Positions 35,691 to 46,910 of a stretch of 64,000 nucleotides of DNA are shown here, one piece after another. The stretch is from Mesocentrotus franciscanus (taxonomy: Eukaryota > Echinodermata > Echinoidea > Camarodonta > Strongylocentrotidae): contig CP137671.1 in NCBI GenBank assembly GCA_037976565.1, positions 17,985,910 through 18,049,909 of the forward strand. The letters run 5' to 3'. The notes beneath the pieces are model-generated. The model did not search any database. It worked only from the letters and a program-made list of their open reading frames with translations, and was not told the DNA's origin. The first letter of the stretch is position 1. Every line of letters starts with the position of its first letter. A program made the translations under genes and the position numbers.

Positions 35691-36079
35691 ACTATTCAAT
35701 GTTTGTCAAGCATTCTACAATAGATTGCATAATACAACCAATATCATTTTTAACATGAAATTCCAATTTATAGTAATTATAATCTTCAAATAACATGATG
35801 CAATTTTTCATAATTTTTCCTTACAATATCCATAACCGCAATACCCCTCATGCATCGTAAAGTGCTCTGCCCTAAGAAAGAATAAGCTAACAATAACATA
35901 TCGGAACAATGATGGGCACAATAGAAACATGATGAAATGTTCCGCTCAAGGACAAATGAGTACGTTATTAACAAAGGCTCAAGGTTGACAATTTCATTAG
36001 AATATGAAATCAAAATAGTCCTTACGAGTCCCACTCATAGCAAACGGTGTGATGTAAACATGATCTATTTGTGAGTCTA
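35691..36079. other. Intergenic DNA, nothing recognised
   Basis: No coding or repeat signal. Confidence 0.3.
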
Positions 36080-36600
36080 AGTTAGCCTTGACCTTCTACG
36101 ATGATAGAGAATGGGAGAGGAAATGAGCGAGATACAGAGAAAGAGGACGGGAGAAAGAGAGAGAGAGAGAGAGCAAAAATTCAATGGGGAGAAGAGGTGG
36201 GTAGACAGTGAAAATGACACAGGAAAGGGGGATGTATGAGAAATAGAGAAGGAAGAGAGACCGGGGAAATAGAGACAGAGAGAGAAAGAGAGAGGAAGAG
36301 GGAGTAAGAAAGAAGGGGGATGAGGGGGAGAAAGGAAAAAGAGAGAACAACAAAGGCAAAAACGGAATGAAAAGAATAGGAGAGAGGGGGCTGGGAGGGG
36401 AGAGGGGAGGGGAGGGGAGAAGAGGGGGAGAGGGGGAGGGGAGAAGAGAGGGGGAGGGGAGAAGAGAGAGAGAGAGAGGGAGAGCAAGACAAATAAGGAG
36501 AGGTGGAAACAGGAGGAGGGGGACAAGGAGGGGGAGCTGGAGAGAAGAGAGGGGGAAGAGCGAGTGAGAGAGATGGAGAAGAGAGAGGGGGAGACACTCA
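36080..36600. repeat. GA-rich tract, about 520 bp
   Basis: Purine-rich on the plus strand almost throughout, with GGGGAGAGG-type subrepeats at 36385-36480. Ser/Leu/Pro frames on the minus strand are artefacts. Confidence 0.9.
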
Positions 36601-37289
36601 AAGAGGAAGAAGCATGCTGAGTTGCCTGCACGATACCCTGTACCTAGCCTGAGTACAAGGTTCATTTATTTATAATAATGATACACTGAATATAGGCAGT
36701 CATTATCTACTACAGTACAGTACAACAGAACAAAATACATAAACTATGATCTACATGCAAGAATCTTCAGAACAGTCTAAACCCAAAATAATGCAAATCA
36801 ATTTGATATTGAGTATTAAGGAGATTGTTATAATACCTGCTGTTAATATCAGAGCTCACTTCCCAATATTCACAACACATTTTTATAATGTAAATGAAAA
36901 ATCATTGTCCTGAGCTAGGCATCTCATCTACATCGCTTCTCTATACCCGGGTTTGCAAGTGGGTGCTTGGTAGGATAGAAGCTCTATCTGGGCTTGAATT
37001 GCATATACAGCTGTACAAGGTGATTAGCTAGAATGGAAAAAGGTTTTAAATTTAGCGCATAGATTTATTTCATTAATCGTAATTTGAGAGCTTTCATGTT
37101 AATAGATAGAACTCTTAATTTTGTGCTTTTCTCATTTCCATTGATTAGAGAAAGGTGATACATTAGTTAGAAGACGAAATTGAACAAAATATAGAAGAAA
37201 TTTTTTTTTTTATGGAACTGAGAGACAGGAAGGTGATGTAAGAGGATAATAGATTAAAGCAAGAGTCTTGATTGAAGGTTATCATGACG
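36601..37289. other. Intergenic DNA, nothing recognised
   Basis: AT-rich with a T-run near 37200. Confidence 0.35.
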
Positions 37290-38420
37290 AGGCAATGAAC
37301 TCAGCTACCTGCCGAGCGATCTACGTCTGCTTGACTTCACCTCAAAGTACACCCTCTGTACTTCAACTAAGAGGTCATTCCCAACTATTGATCTTTCTCT
37401 CCTTCATTCTCTCACTCCGACAACGTACAAGGTCAACGCCGATTACCGTACGCACCACGCCGGCCCGGTCCGGTCTGGCTCAGCCAAGCAGAAGAGATCA
37501 CTTCTGCTCCATATCCTGTGATATTTCGAGCCCGATTGTCGCGGATCTCCCCTCTTCCTCGTTACGACCCACGTGTGTGTGTGTGTGGAGGAGAGTGGCG
37601 GAGAGGCGACGGGGATGAACGCGAAGTAACATGGAGCCCGCCACCGTGCCTGACACGGGCCAAGGAGAAACGTACAGGGCGTGAGGAATGTGCACTCTTT
37701 CGGCAAACGCACGATGATGTGATAATCAGTTGATACCTGCTCGTCACCAAGGACAGTGCATCGGGCCGCCTGAAAAAGTGACGACGAAAATGCCGTCAAA
37801 TATGATGATAGGTAGAAGTAAAATTGCAGGCATAAACAAGACCTCTAACAATTGACAGAGGTGATAATATTGTCACCGGAAGAAAAGCGAAAGACAGAGA
37901 GAGAGAATGAGAAAAAAAGAAAGAATAATATAAAGAACGAGAGAGAAAAAGAGAAAGCACAAGCGCAAGGTGAGAAAAACTTTCATTGAAGCGACTAGTG
38001 ACGGTCAGGAAGCATTGCGTAAATGAAGCGAAAGAGTGTTGAAAGAGTATTGACAATGCCGAAAGCTTGCCAAGAATCGCGGAGAGTTATTACTGAATAA
38101 CCGGGGAGATATGAACGAAAATATGGGGAGGACGACTGCAGGAGAAGACGAGATTGAACCTGCCTGTTTCAAGGCCGACCAGACATTAGATTCATTTCAT
38201 CTCTCCCCCTGCCACTCTCTCTTCCTTCCCACCTTCATCCATCCACAATAGCAGGCAATGTGGGAAGCTAATCGGCCAAGCGATTGTGAAAGGAACATAA
38301 CGCCACGTGCAGTCCGAAGCCAGCAGAATAACAACAACTCTGACGTCGTTGTCATCGTCGGCATGCGCCACACTGCCTTGCTCAGCCGGAGTGAAAGTCA
38401 GACATTAGGGGGAGCTGTAC
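37290..38420. other. GC/CpG-richer island without a recognisable gene
   Basis: Composition changes sharply here compared with the AT-rich surroundings. CpGs are frequent, and there are motifs such as CACGTG (about 37570), GTGTGTGTGT and a CRE-like TGACGTCG (about 38340). Overlapping open frames of 60-118 codons exist on both strands, but their translations are Arg/Ser/Pro-rich and match no family I know, and no frame is consistently favoured. It could be a promoter or first-exon region, or conserved regulatory DNA. Confidence 0.3.
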
Positions 38421-39550
38421 TTTTTATCTAGCACTCAGCAGGCAGTCCCCCAAGTTCAGGGACTAATAAATTCGCAATTATTCCAGTATGCTCGATCCAA
38501 GCACAAACCCCCTGAATCAACCTGTAGTCCATCCTACAGTCATCGGTGTGTGTTCCGCTGCTGTGCGTGGGTGCATGTGTACAATTCGTTGAAATGACAA
38601 CAATTCTCAGTATAGCTTGCAGTCCCAATAGGAAACATCTTGAAGGCATTCTATTCTTGATGACTGTCACATGTGGATAATATTGTTCCATCCGTACCAG
38701 TAACCCAGCACAGGTATACATGAACAGAATGTGTAAAATCAAGTTTCGCTCTAACTTGATAGTCTCTCCTTTAGACTCCTTTCATCTATTACCAGGCCTA
38801 TCTAACATACCTTTCTTCAAACAGATGATATAAAGATAAATAAATCCTGGACAGCTACCTTTTACAATGCAAAACAATCTGATGCCTTTGACATACACTG
38901 TAACTGCTGGATCAATCCTGGGAGTAACTTAAAAGCTAAATATGGAGGATCTTTAAAAGAAAATGTACGCTACCAAAAAAAAAGCAAATTCTGACTCTTG
39001 CATCTCTCTGAGTCACTGAAATATTCATGTTCAACATGTTTACAGACATATATTGCAGCTTTCTAGGGAAATTGTGAAAATGACCTTCAAACTCAATGCA
39101 TATTGCAAAAGCCAACTTACAAGAAACCAACAAAGAAAACCCATAACTACCTAACAACTACAGATTTGTCGTCTACGTTTAATGACAAGAAGGCTTCAAT
39201 GGCACTGCACTATTAAAACTGAGAAGTAAAAGTACCACAAGATCTGATGCTATTGATTATGATGCCAGCGATACCTGGCGATTAACCACATTTATCATGC
39301 GTATCACTCACAAATCTTCACAGCGATGCTTTGTTGTTACGGCAAGTTAGAGATGTAACGATTTGTGCGTGATTACCTTTATCGACTTACGGATTTAATC
39401 AGCCAAATAATTTGTGACTTGCTCCTTGTACAGCTGTGAAGGAAAATACAATGATATGAATTATACAGATCTTTACCAGAAAAACAAGGTTGAAACACTG
39501 CCTCAATCATTCCATGCCTATTGGCAGCAAATCATGCCTAACAATCGTCT
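38421..39550. other. Intergenic DNA, nothing recognised
   Basis: The 104-codon minus frame at 38428-38742 has no recognisable domain. Confidence 0.35.
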
Positions 39551-39672
39551 GTTTGGACTCTGGAGCCAGAAGGGCATTTACTCTTGTACTTTTAACACTC
39601 TGTCTCTAAACAGTCCTGCCATTGACAATACATAGCTCTCTAAAGGCCTTCTTGCGGGCAGATGATGACATA
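39551..39672 (+). repeat. Hairpin-family copy plus an adjacent variant arm
   Basis: GGAGCCAGAAGGGCATTTAC faces AACACTCTGTCTCTAAACAG. Just downstream CTCTAAAGGCCTTCTTGCGG followed by GCAGATGATGAC is a lone arm of the variant also seen at 40.02 kb. Confidence 0.65.
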
Positions 39673-40020
39673 TAGAAGGGGCTTAACTATATCCTCCTCC
39701 CTCCCTTCTCACCATACTGAAACAAGTCTGAATATGCAAACTACTCTCAAAACAATGTACTGCACTTTTGTGGGCAGGGTGAATTAAAAACGTCAAAATG
39801 CAAAGGCATTCCAGCTCCGACCAAGCTATTATAAAAGACGTGTATTGTGAACATGTAATGAGCTGTAAGAGGTATACATACCTATCCCAAGGTTATCCAC
39901 AATAAAGTAAAAAAAGGAAAGAGGTATTTCACCGCTCTGTTCATTCACTAGGAATATGGTAATGTAATGTCATCGGGGTAAACAGTACTGGTTGGAGAAA
40001 TAATGGTTTTGATAACCGCT
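39673..40020. other. Intergenic DNA, nothing recognised
   Basis: No coding or repeat signal. Confidence 0.3.
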
Positions 40021-40093
40021 AGCTACCAGCAAGAAGGCCATTACTGCCATCGACACTATTATAGCCCTGAAGGCCTTCTTGCAAGCATCCAAC
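40021..40093 (+). repeat. Hairpin-family copy (AAGGCC variant)
   Basis: ACCAGCAAGAAGGCCATTAC faces TGAAGGCCTTCTTGCAAGCA. The arms are complementary to each other but differ together from the usual core. Confidence 0.65.
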
Positions 40094-41580
40094 AATCTAC
40101 ATTATGTGGATGGAAATTGAAAGGAACATTTTTCAGGTGCATTTTTAGTTTAAACATTTGAAAATGGGTACCACACACAATTAGCAGGACACTTTTGTGC
40201 GTGTGATTACCGGTATACATCTACATGTATGTACATGTAATGTATGCACAAGAGGGTGTTAAAATGGGGCGTGGTCAAGTTGCACCCATCTCTTAAACAT
40301 CCACCAGTGGGGCGTGGCATGGTAGTCGTCTTCATAAGATATGGAACAACTTTTCTCTAAGGTGTCAAAAGCTTAGTAAAATATCAAAAAAAGAATGAAG
40401 TAAGGAGAAAACACATTGGGAAAGCAAACAAAAAAGAAATATAAGTGGTAATGTACACAGGAGCAGAGAAAGAGAGAGAGAGAGATTCACCTCTAAAAAA
40501 TTATAATAAAGGGTTCTGGAAATTTAGCCAATAAAAGCCCTTTACCTCAAATAAAATTGCAGGAAAAATCAGATTTTTTACTCTTGCATATCCCCTAAAA
40601 CCTCTGATGAATTTTAAAAGTTTTATTGAAACTGTAATAAAAAAAAATTACATAACCACACAGTAAGGCATCGTCATCTTCATGAGATGTGGAACTACTT
40701 GTATGGGGGAGGGGGGGGGGGTTGGCACTATTATCAACATTTTTTTCTGTACTTTTACTTAGAGGAGTCATAAATGAAATAAAAACAATTGCCTTTAAAC
40801 TATGTTTTTACTAAGATTTGTTTGAGAAAAACATCCAACTTGTGTAAATTCTTTCACCAGTCATCAACAGATACATGTACACAATTTTATTGTTTTCTTC
40901 CTTCTCATTCCAAATAATGCACTTCTTCTTTTCGCACATCGTCATTCCCAAACTCTAAAACATCCTTCAAGTATGCGTGTTCTAAAAATAGAGAAAATAT
41001 CATACTTTGTTAAAGTGTTGACTCTCAACAAATAAAAACAAGCCTAGCAGAGTCAGTTGATTGTTAGAAAAAAGCCACAGGTTTAGCGTCACTTTCGTGC
41101 ATTCTATTTTTACGAGTGCTGACCAAAATGACCTTCAGAATCGTGAGAGAAAAGAATGGAAACGTGAACGGGGCTAAATCCCCGCTGAATTAAAAAATTC
41201 ATGTGAGTTTGAAACACATTATCACCCGAAATTGATGATTTCCTGCATCAGAGAAGTTCCTTTGTCACTCGTAAGCCGGGAGACAATGGACGAGTGCGAA
41301 ACGCCGCATTAGCGCACTGATTACAGGAAACAAACCAACAACGTGCATACCTAAAGATATACAGGAAATGGAATCTGACGTGAGTGTATTTACAAAGAAA
41401 AATGAGGACCATGCTTGGTCAATGACTGTCTACTATCTATAGAATTGTCCGAATATAGCATCCAGACAGATGATAGTCCGTCATGAAATTTGAAACTTGA
41501 TCCATCTGGAGTTGGAAATCAATCTTCTCTTTTGATATTTCTGTTTAACTTTAGAATGAAATATCTTTACATATCCACTG
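40094..41580. other. Intergenic DNA; one balanced patch
   Basis: A GA run lies at 40467-40486 and a G-run near 40710. 41090-41350 is of balanced composition and could be regulatory. No exon is recognised. Confidence 0.35.
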
Positions 41581-41646
41581 TGCAGAGCAAGAAGGGCATT
41601 AAAGAATTGGAGTTAATGCCCTTCTGGCTCCAAACATACGATCCTG
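41581..41646 (+). repeat. Hairpin-family copy (compact, well preserved)
   Basis: AGAGCAAGAAGGGCATTAA faces GTTAATGCCCTTCTGGCTCC with only about ten bases between them. It is the tightest hairpin of the family here. Confidence 0.85.
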
Positions 41647-42965
41647 GAGATCGTGGCTTTTGAGCAGAGGATATGATTTTTTTTTTAAACTGAATAACTT
41701 ATATGATACATACATTTGTAAATCTACAACTCAGGCAGCTACATGTACATACTGTATGTATTTCAGGCATATTCACAAGACACAAAAGTTTTTTCAATTC
41801 ATCATCTCCATAACGCAGGTTTCTTTTTACATTTCAAGGTAATTCTAACACATTTCGTACATTACATTACACAAGAATTACTTATTCCCAAGTGCCCATT
41901 GGTGCATTTGTAGGATCCATAGATCTGCAATAAAAATGAGTAGATAAATGATAAATATTTCTAACCTTTTTACTGTACCCTCTTACGATTAATCATTAAC
42001 AGATTTTTGTGGTATTATTCAAATACTTACAACATTTAAAACATCTGTACGGACGGACGCCAACTACAAAATAATAAATCCAGTCAAGCCCCAGTAGTGC
42101 TTAACTAATTTTAAAACATAAAAAGGAACTACAAAAAACAGATGTGCCCAGGCGAGGCAATAAATCATAATGCAATTATTATTTCATGTTACTCATGCAT
42201 GCAAACAATATAACGATGTTAAATAATAATAAAGGAAAAAAGAATGGTTTTATTGGCACACATGATTCTACTCATCAAACGTGCGGTGGGGGATGGATTT
42301 GGAACAAAAGTGAGTAAATTGGGTAATTAACGCCTTGTTCAAGGGATTTCAAAAGATAGCTGGCAGGACAACAAGTTCTACCGTCTAGCAACAAAAGAGG
42401 ACCCACGCTATTATGCTAGTCCGAGAAACAGTTGGCATTTCCCGATTGAGCCAAATCATAATCTGATTCGTGTGTGGTATTTTGGTCATGTCACACCATC
42501 TCACATAAGAAAGAAATCAAGCAAACAATTGTTTTTTATATGAATCATAAATAAATAAATTACTGTTTCTACACTGTATATGAAAAGAAATTGAACAATG
42601 CTAATGCTTTGATTATTAATTTCTCCATAGAATCTTAGATGCAAGCATGCATTTCTTTTTGTTCTACCAATGTTTTCTAAAAACTTTTGTATTTCATGTG
42701 CACTTCTACTTGGTTTTTCTAGTGTATACCATAGACTTGTGTTGAATTATGACATAAATTACCAATTTTTCAATTATTATCATTTTAATATATAATTTGT
42801 TTTGTAAATATTTCTATAATCCTATTTTCCGCTAGTATTTGTTATTGTTTAGCTTGTCATCTTGAGATGGCAATGCCTGCATTTAAATTCAATATTTTTG
42901 TTTTACAAAGTACGTGTAGGTCAGATCAAGGATATCATTGCATCACAATAATTCATTGTTCATCA
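41647..42965. other. Intergenic DNA; one balanced patch
   Basis: 42275-42490 is more GC-balanced with no exon-like frame; the rest is AT-rich. Confidence 0.35.
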
Positions 42966-43047
42966 CTTAACCTCTTGACTACTGGATTCTCTAACCCCCA
43001 TAGGCTTAATACAGGGACCGCCCGGCTCCAGTAGGCAATGGGTTAAC
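42966..43047 (+). repeat. Short dispersed repeat TGACTACTGAAT, copy 3
   Basis: TTGACTACTGGATTC, CCCATAGGCTTAATACAGGG, GCTCCAGTAGGCAATGGG. The two ends are themselves weakly inverted (TAACC... and ...GGTTAA). Confidence 0.8.
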
Positions 43048-43077
43048 AATTTGAATTTCCTTTGTCCCCTTATCCTG

Positions 43078-43228
43078 GAAGTCAGAAGGGCATTAACTAA
43101 CATGTACGACCATAAAGTTATTACCAGTTGACTACTGAATTATCTAATCCCCATAGGATTAATACAGGGACCGTCCGTTCCAGTAGGTAGTGGGTTAAAC
43201 ACCTTTCTGGCTCTATGCAGATGATTTC
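43078..43228 (+). repeat. Hairpin-family copy with another repeat nested in its loop
   Basis: The left arm GTCAGAAGGGCATTAAC (43081-43097) and right arm AACACCTTTCTGGCTCT (about 43198-43214) are separated by about 100 bases, most of which is the family-four repeat at 43128-43200. Confidence 0.75.
43128..43200 (+). repeat. Short dispersed repeat TGACTACTGAAT, copy 4 (nested)
   Basis: TTGACTACTGAATTATC, CCCATAGGATTAATACAGGG, TTCCAGTAGGTAGTGGG. It lies inside the loop of a hairpin-family element. Confidence 0.8.
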
Positions 43229-43620
43229 AAAAGATTATTTCTTAATCTCATAAACCCTCGTTCAAATTGCAGCGGATGATTTTCAAAAGCTTAAACTTTC
43301 TCTACCTCATGAGCCCTTGTTAAGAATCGCAACTGGGGCTGCCAGTCACCGACAGCAGGAAGATACCCAAATACTAGCTGTTCGACTAAAATCCCAAACA
43401 ATATCCTACAAATGATATGTGGGATCAGAGGAGTTGAAAACACCCAAAATTACTCATCTCATGTTGACAAAAATGTGGAAACAGCCTTCCAGAATCCTAA
43501 TTGGGTTGGTAGCCGCAGAAGTACGAGAGGGGCACGATGGCAGAATAGCTGCAGTATCCCCGATGAGAGAGGTACACTGGCTTTTACGAAAACCGGAAGA
43601 GTCCCGACTCCATTCCCCCT
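43229..43620. other. Intergenic DNA, nothing recognised
   Basis: Overlapping 84- to 131-codon frames on both strands show no domain and run into the CT tract. Confidence 0.35.
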
Positions 43621-43732
43621 CCTTTCTCTATCTTTCTCTCTCCCCCTGTCTATGTATGTCTCTCTGTGTCTAATTGTCTCTTTGTCTTTGTTTTTTTCTC
43701 TCTCTCTCTCTCTCTCTCTCTCCCTCTCTCTG
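43621..43732. repeat. CT microsatellite
   Basis: Interrupted CT runs, purest at about 43697-43730. Confidence 0.85.
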
Positions 43733-43808
43733 AAATTTGCTTCAAGGAGTCTGAATGGAGTATACATGTACATGTATGTGAGTATAGGCTCTAAAGAGGC
43801 AATGTAGC

Positions 43809-43925
43809 CAGAGGGAAAAGTCTACCAATGAAGAAAAAAATCAAAGAGCCCTATAGATTCTGCCCCTGAATTCTAAAAGGAGCCCCATAGATTTTGCCCC
43901 TGAATTCAAAAAGGAGCCCCTGGGA
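43809..43925 (+). repeat. Possible diverged relative of the hAT-like MITE, with internal duplication
   Basis: CAGAGGGAAAAG starts a segment with two copies of a 35-bp unit (GAGCCCYATAGATTYTGCCC then CTGAATTCNAAAAGGA). The AGCCCC spacing recalls the interior of the MITE at 16.9 and 21.8 kb, but no matching right end was found. Confidence 0.4.
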
Positions 43926-44132
43926 TGACAAACATTCCTGTAAATGAGGTATAATGCAGAAAATCACTGGAAATCATGCAAGCTTAGTCCAGCCTGGCCT
44001 AAAACAGGGCTTCACACCAACTTATCTTACAGGGGGTCCAAAGTTGAAATTGGGGGTGGGGGTATGCAGCGGAACCCTGTTTGAGTTTTAATAGCTGAAG
44101 GGCTATCTTTTAAAAATTGCTCATGAATATAT
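43926..44132. other. Intergenic DNA
   Basis: Nothing recognised. Confidence 0.3.
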
Positions 44133-44213
44133 CATCTGCTGAGAGCCAGTAGGGCATTACATGTAGCTATCTGCAAAGAGATACGAGTTAATGCCCTTCT
44201 AGTGCTCAGAATA
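44133..44213 (+). repeat. Hairpin-family copy
   Basis: CATCTGCTGAGAGCCAGTAG followed by GGCATTAC faces GAGTTAATGCCCTTCTAGTG followed by CTCAGAATAT. Confidence 0.8.
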
Positions 44214-44739
44214 TAGTATTTTTCATCTCTTGAATGTGTACCTCCAAATTCTGGGAAATTCTTCTTTTCAACTAAAATAGAAGAAAGGGCAACTCTTCCT
44301 GAAATAGAGGCTAGAAAGAAAACTAGGACAAAGATCGGTTTTATTGGATTGAGGCTTGAGGCAGAGGAAGAAGTGGGCGCTGAAAGGGGAGGGCAAGCTA
44401 CAAATTGTAAACAGGTACATGTACACAAGTGTCAAAATAAGAAAGAGCTGGAGGGGTGCACTTGAAAGGGGGGCACTTTCAGCGGCATTTTCCGGGGCAA
44501 TGTCATGTTTACTGTCACTAAGATTTAAGACAAAAACAGACTATGAGAGTACTCAAGTGACTACATGTACACTCATAGGTAGAAGCAATGACATGAATTC
44601 CAAAAATACTCCAAGTCAGAAATAGAATGTCTTGGAAGCCAAAGAAGACTTGCTCACAAATACATACAGCTGATGATGAGAGCTCAGGAAATTCACTTTT
44701 GAGAGCTAAATTTTGACTGCCTTTAGTCTTTCCTTCTCT
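44214..44739. other. Intergenic DNA, nothing recognised
   Basis: Short frames on both strands have no recognisable domains. Confidence 0.3.
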
Positions 44740-45325
44740 ACATTTGACTGCCATTTTTTTCTTTCTATTAATTTGACTGCCTTGTTTTTCTCTCCACAAG
44801 GTTCCTGTTGTAACTCTAAATATACATGGGGTTGTTTTTCTTCCTTCTCTGCATTTGATCCAATTATAACAAATCTATATGCCGTATACAGGTATATAGT
44901 TCTCAGTTTATACCTGGATGTTTTTCTGCCGATTTTCTTTCAAAAGAATTCGTTCTTCACCATTTTCAAAATCTATACAAAATTTAAAATGTTTAAATTG
45001 TAACTTTGTTCCCACTGATTTAAACTCCATGTGTTAACTTTTAGAATAGTGTTGATTATACTTAGTTTTTGAATAATATTATATCTTATTAATGTTATCT
45101 TTGTATGTATTCTCGTAAGCTTTATATAATAATTGTTTTAAAATTGCTATGTATCTCACATGCTTTTATTGTAAAATGAATGTAATTCAGCTCTTGGGCT
45201 GCTATTTTCAGTATTTTTAATAAACCATGCAATAAAAATAATAATAATAATAATAATTTGACTGCTTCATTTTCTCGACTCTGGTTTCCTTTTGCAACTC
45301 TAAATATATGTACATTGGGGTAAAA
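44740..45325 (+). repeat. Retroposon-like 3' tail lying between two copies of a host segment
   Basis: About 44880-45257 resembles the 3' end of a non-LTR retroposon: T-rich sequence, AATTCAGCTCTTGGGCTGCT, TTTAATAAACCATGCAATAA, then (AAT)n. The flanks repeat TTTGACTGCC, GTTGTAACTCTAAATATACA-type and GGGGT segments (44801-44832 and 45289-45322). No reverse-transcriptase frame is visible. Confidence 0.5.
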
Positions 45326-45768
45326 ATCTCTTCAACAAAATTTTGCTCTTTTTTCTGTATTTCCTTCTTTAATCTTTTTTTAAATAACAAATTATTAGGC
45401 TGCAGTAAAACTGTGGTTTAATGCATGAAAATGGTTCCTTTCAAAAGCACAAAGTCCAAAATAAACATCTTTTTTTTTTTACAACAAAATAACATGAAAA
45501 TCAATGAATGCACTATACAAAACTAAAAACCATAACACAACATGACATGACAAGAAATTCATGATAACTTGAAAAATGAGGTTCATTTCAAAACTGACAA
45601 AATGTATCCATTACCATACTTGATGTATATAAATGTGAATGATTCAATGTCAATTACAGACAGTTAAAGATGATGCACAAAACTGATACAATTTGACACG
45701 CTATCAATCATATATGAATTACCGCCTCTGTATGAACAAGTGGACTTTTCACCCTTTTGTATAAGCTT
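45326..45768. other. Intergenic DNA, nothing recognised
   Basis: AT-rich with T-runs. Confidence 0.3.
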
Positions 45769-45959
45769 CAGAGGCAGATCCAGGATTCGAGAGAGGGGGG
45801 GGGAGCACAAGTCCAACAAATCTCTGCCAACAAAAGGAAACAAGATTGTCACCTTTTTTAAAATACCTTTTTGGTCCTCCATTTTGCAAGGGGGGCATGA
45901 ACACAGGTTTGTGCACATTTGGTTTTGTGTACTTGAATTATCCTGGATTTGTGGCTCTG
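45769..45959. mobile_element. Probable hAT-like non-autonomous element
   Basis: The left end CAGAGGCAGATCCAGGATT and right end ATCCTGGATTTGTGGCTCTG are imperfect inverted repeats beginning CAG. The wording is typical of hAT MITE termini. Flanking octamers do not match, so the target duplication is lost or the ends are misplaced. Confidence 0.5.
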
Positions 45960-46189
45960 CTCCAGCCCCCGCACCCTTCTACTTTCCGAATTGAAATAAT
46001 GGCACACTTCTGGAACGATCAACTAGTTCTGTGGGAAATGATCCAATAGAAATCAACTGAACTGGGTCAACAAGGACTAAAGATAGAGATTCCAACCCAG
46101 TTACAGACAAAAGGATTTTTTTTTTTTTTTTACATCCTGAACATAATCGAACAAAATAATAAATAGCTTTATCAAGGATATCAGACACG

Positions 46190-46485
46190 TTGTATACAGA
46201 GCTATTGAAAAGCTGGTATTTCCAGCCATTTTGAAAGCCACAAGGATGTATGTCAAACAGATATGAATATTGCAGACTAAACACTATGTTCTCATTAATC
46301 CTGTTTGAATTTATGTCGGCCTTATGATTTATGCTTTATTTGAGAACGACAGGAAAAGACAATATTCGTCAAACCTATTTATAGACAAATTAATTTATTG
46401 AGTAGCCTGCATTTCCAGGTATTTTTTAAAAGCCACAAGAATCTATGTCAAGGAGATAGATATGAATAATAGCTAACAATACCAA
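46190..46485 (+). repeat. Old direct duplication, copies about 205 bp apart
   Basis: GGTATTTCCAGCCATTTTGA and AAAGCCACAAGGATGTATGT are echoed by CATTTCCAGGTATTTTTT and AAAGCCACAAGAATCTATGT. Both are followed by AGATATGAATA. Confidence 0.65.
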
Positions 46486-46695
46486 GGGTCCGGTTGTGTA
46501 CACATGATACTGTGTTCCCACTTTCCCACGATGGCATTTCAAGTTATGTTGTATGTCAGATTTCATTTTAACTCATATCGATGGTTAATTGTGTGCATGG
46601 GATTTGTTTTTCTCTCCAAAATTGTCAACAATTCAACGTTCGATAGGACAAAGCTGATGTGATTGGAACATCCATCCGGCAACGAGAAAGAAAAC

Positions 46696-46910
46696 TTGCT
46701 GATGGCTCAGAGGTAGAGCAGTGGTCTCGAAACGTTAAGGTCCTGGGTTCAAAGCCACATCAACATGATACGGTAGTGCCTTATGTAATTAAGGCATTAA
46801 TGCTCATTATCAAGACCCGTGGATAGGACTTACATATTAGACTTGCCTACTGTATGTAATTGTACAAGCATCCACTTGAGGCCTAGACAAAGCAGTCAGG
46901 TCAAATGAAT
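46696..46910 (+). repeat. tRNA-derived SINE, second long copy
   Basis: A box TGGCTCAGAGG, B box GGGTTCAAAGCC, body AAGGCATTAATGCTCATTAT and end AAGCAGTCAGGTCAA align with the copy at 34896. Divergence between the copies is substantial, so this is an old insertion. Confidence 0.8.

Noticed and set aside
36077..36665. Ser/Pro/Leu-rich minus-strand frames of 138-189 codons
   Set aside because: Three overlapping frames are open at once in a GA tract, which is compositional.
37268..37799. Frames of 60-118 codons on both strands in the CpG-richer island
   Set aside because: No domain, and no preferred strand or frame. They are kept only as an unexplained island.
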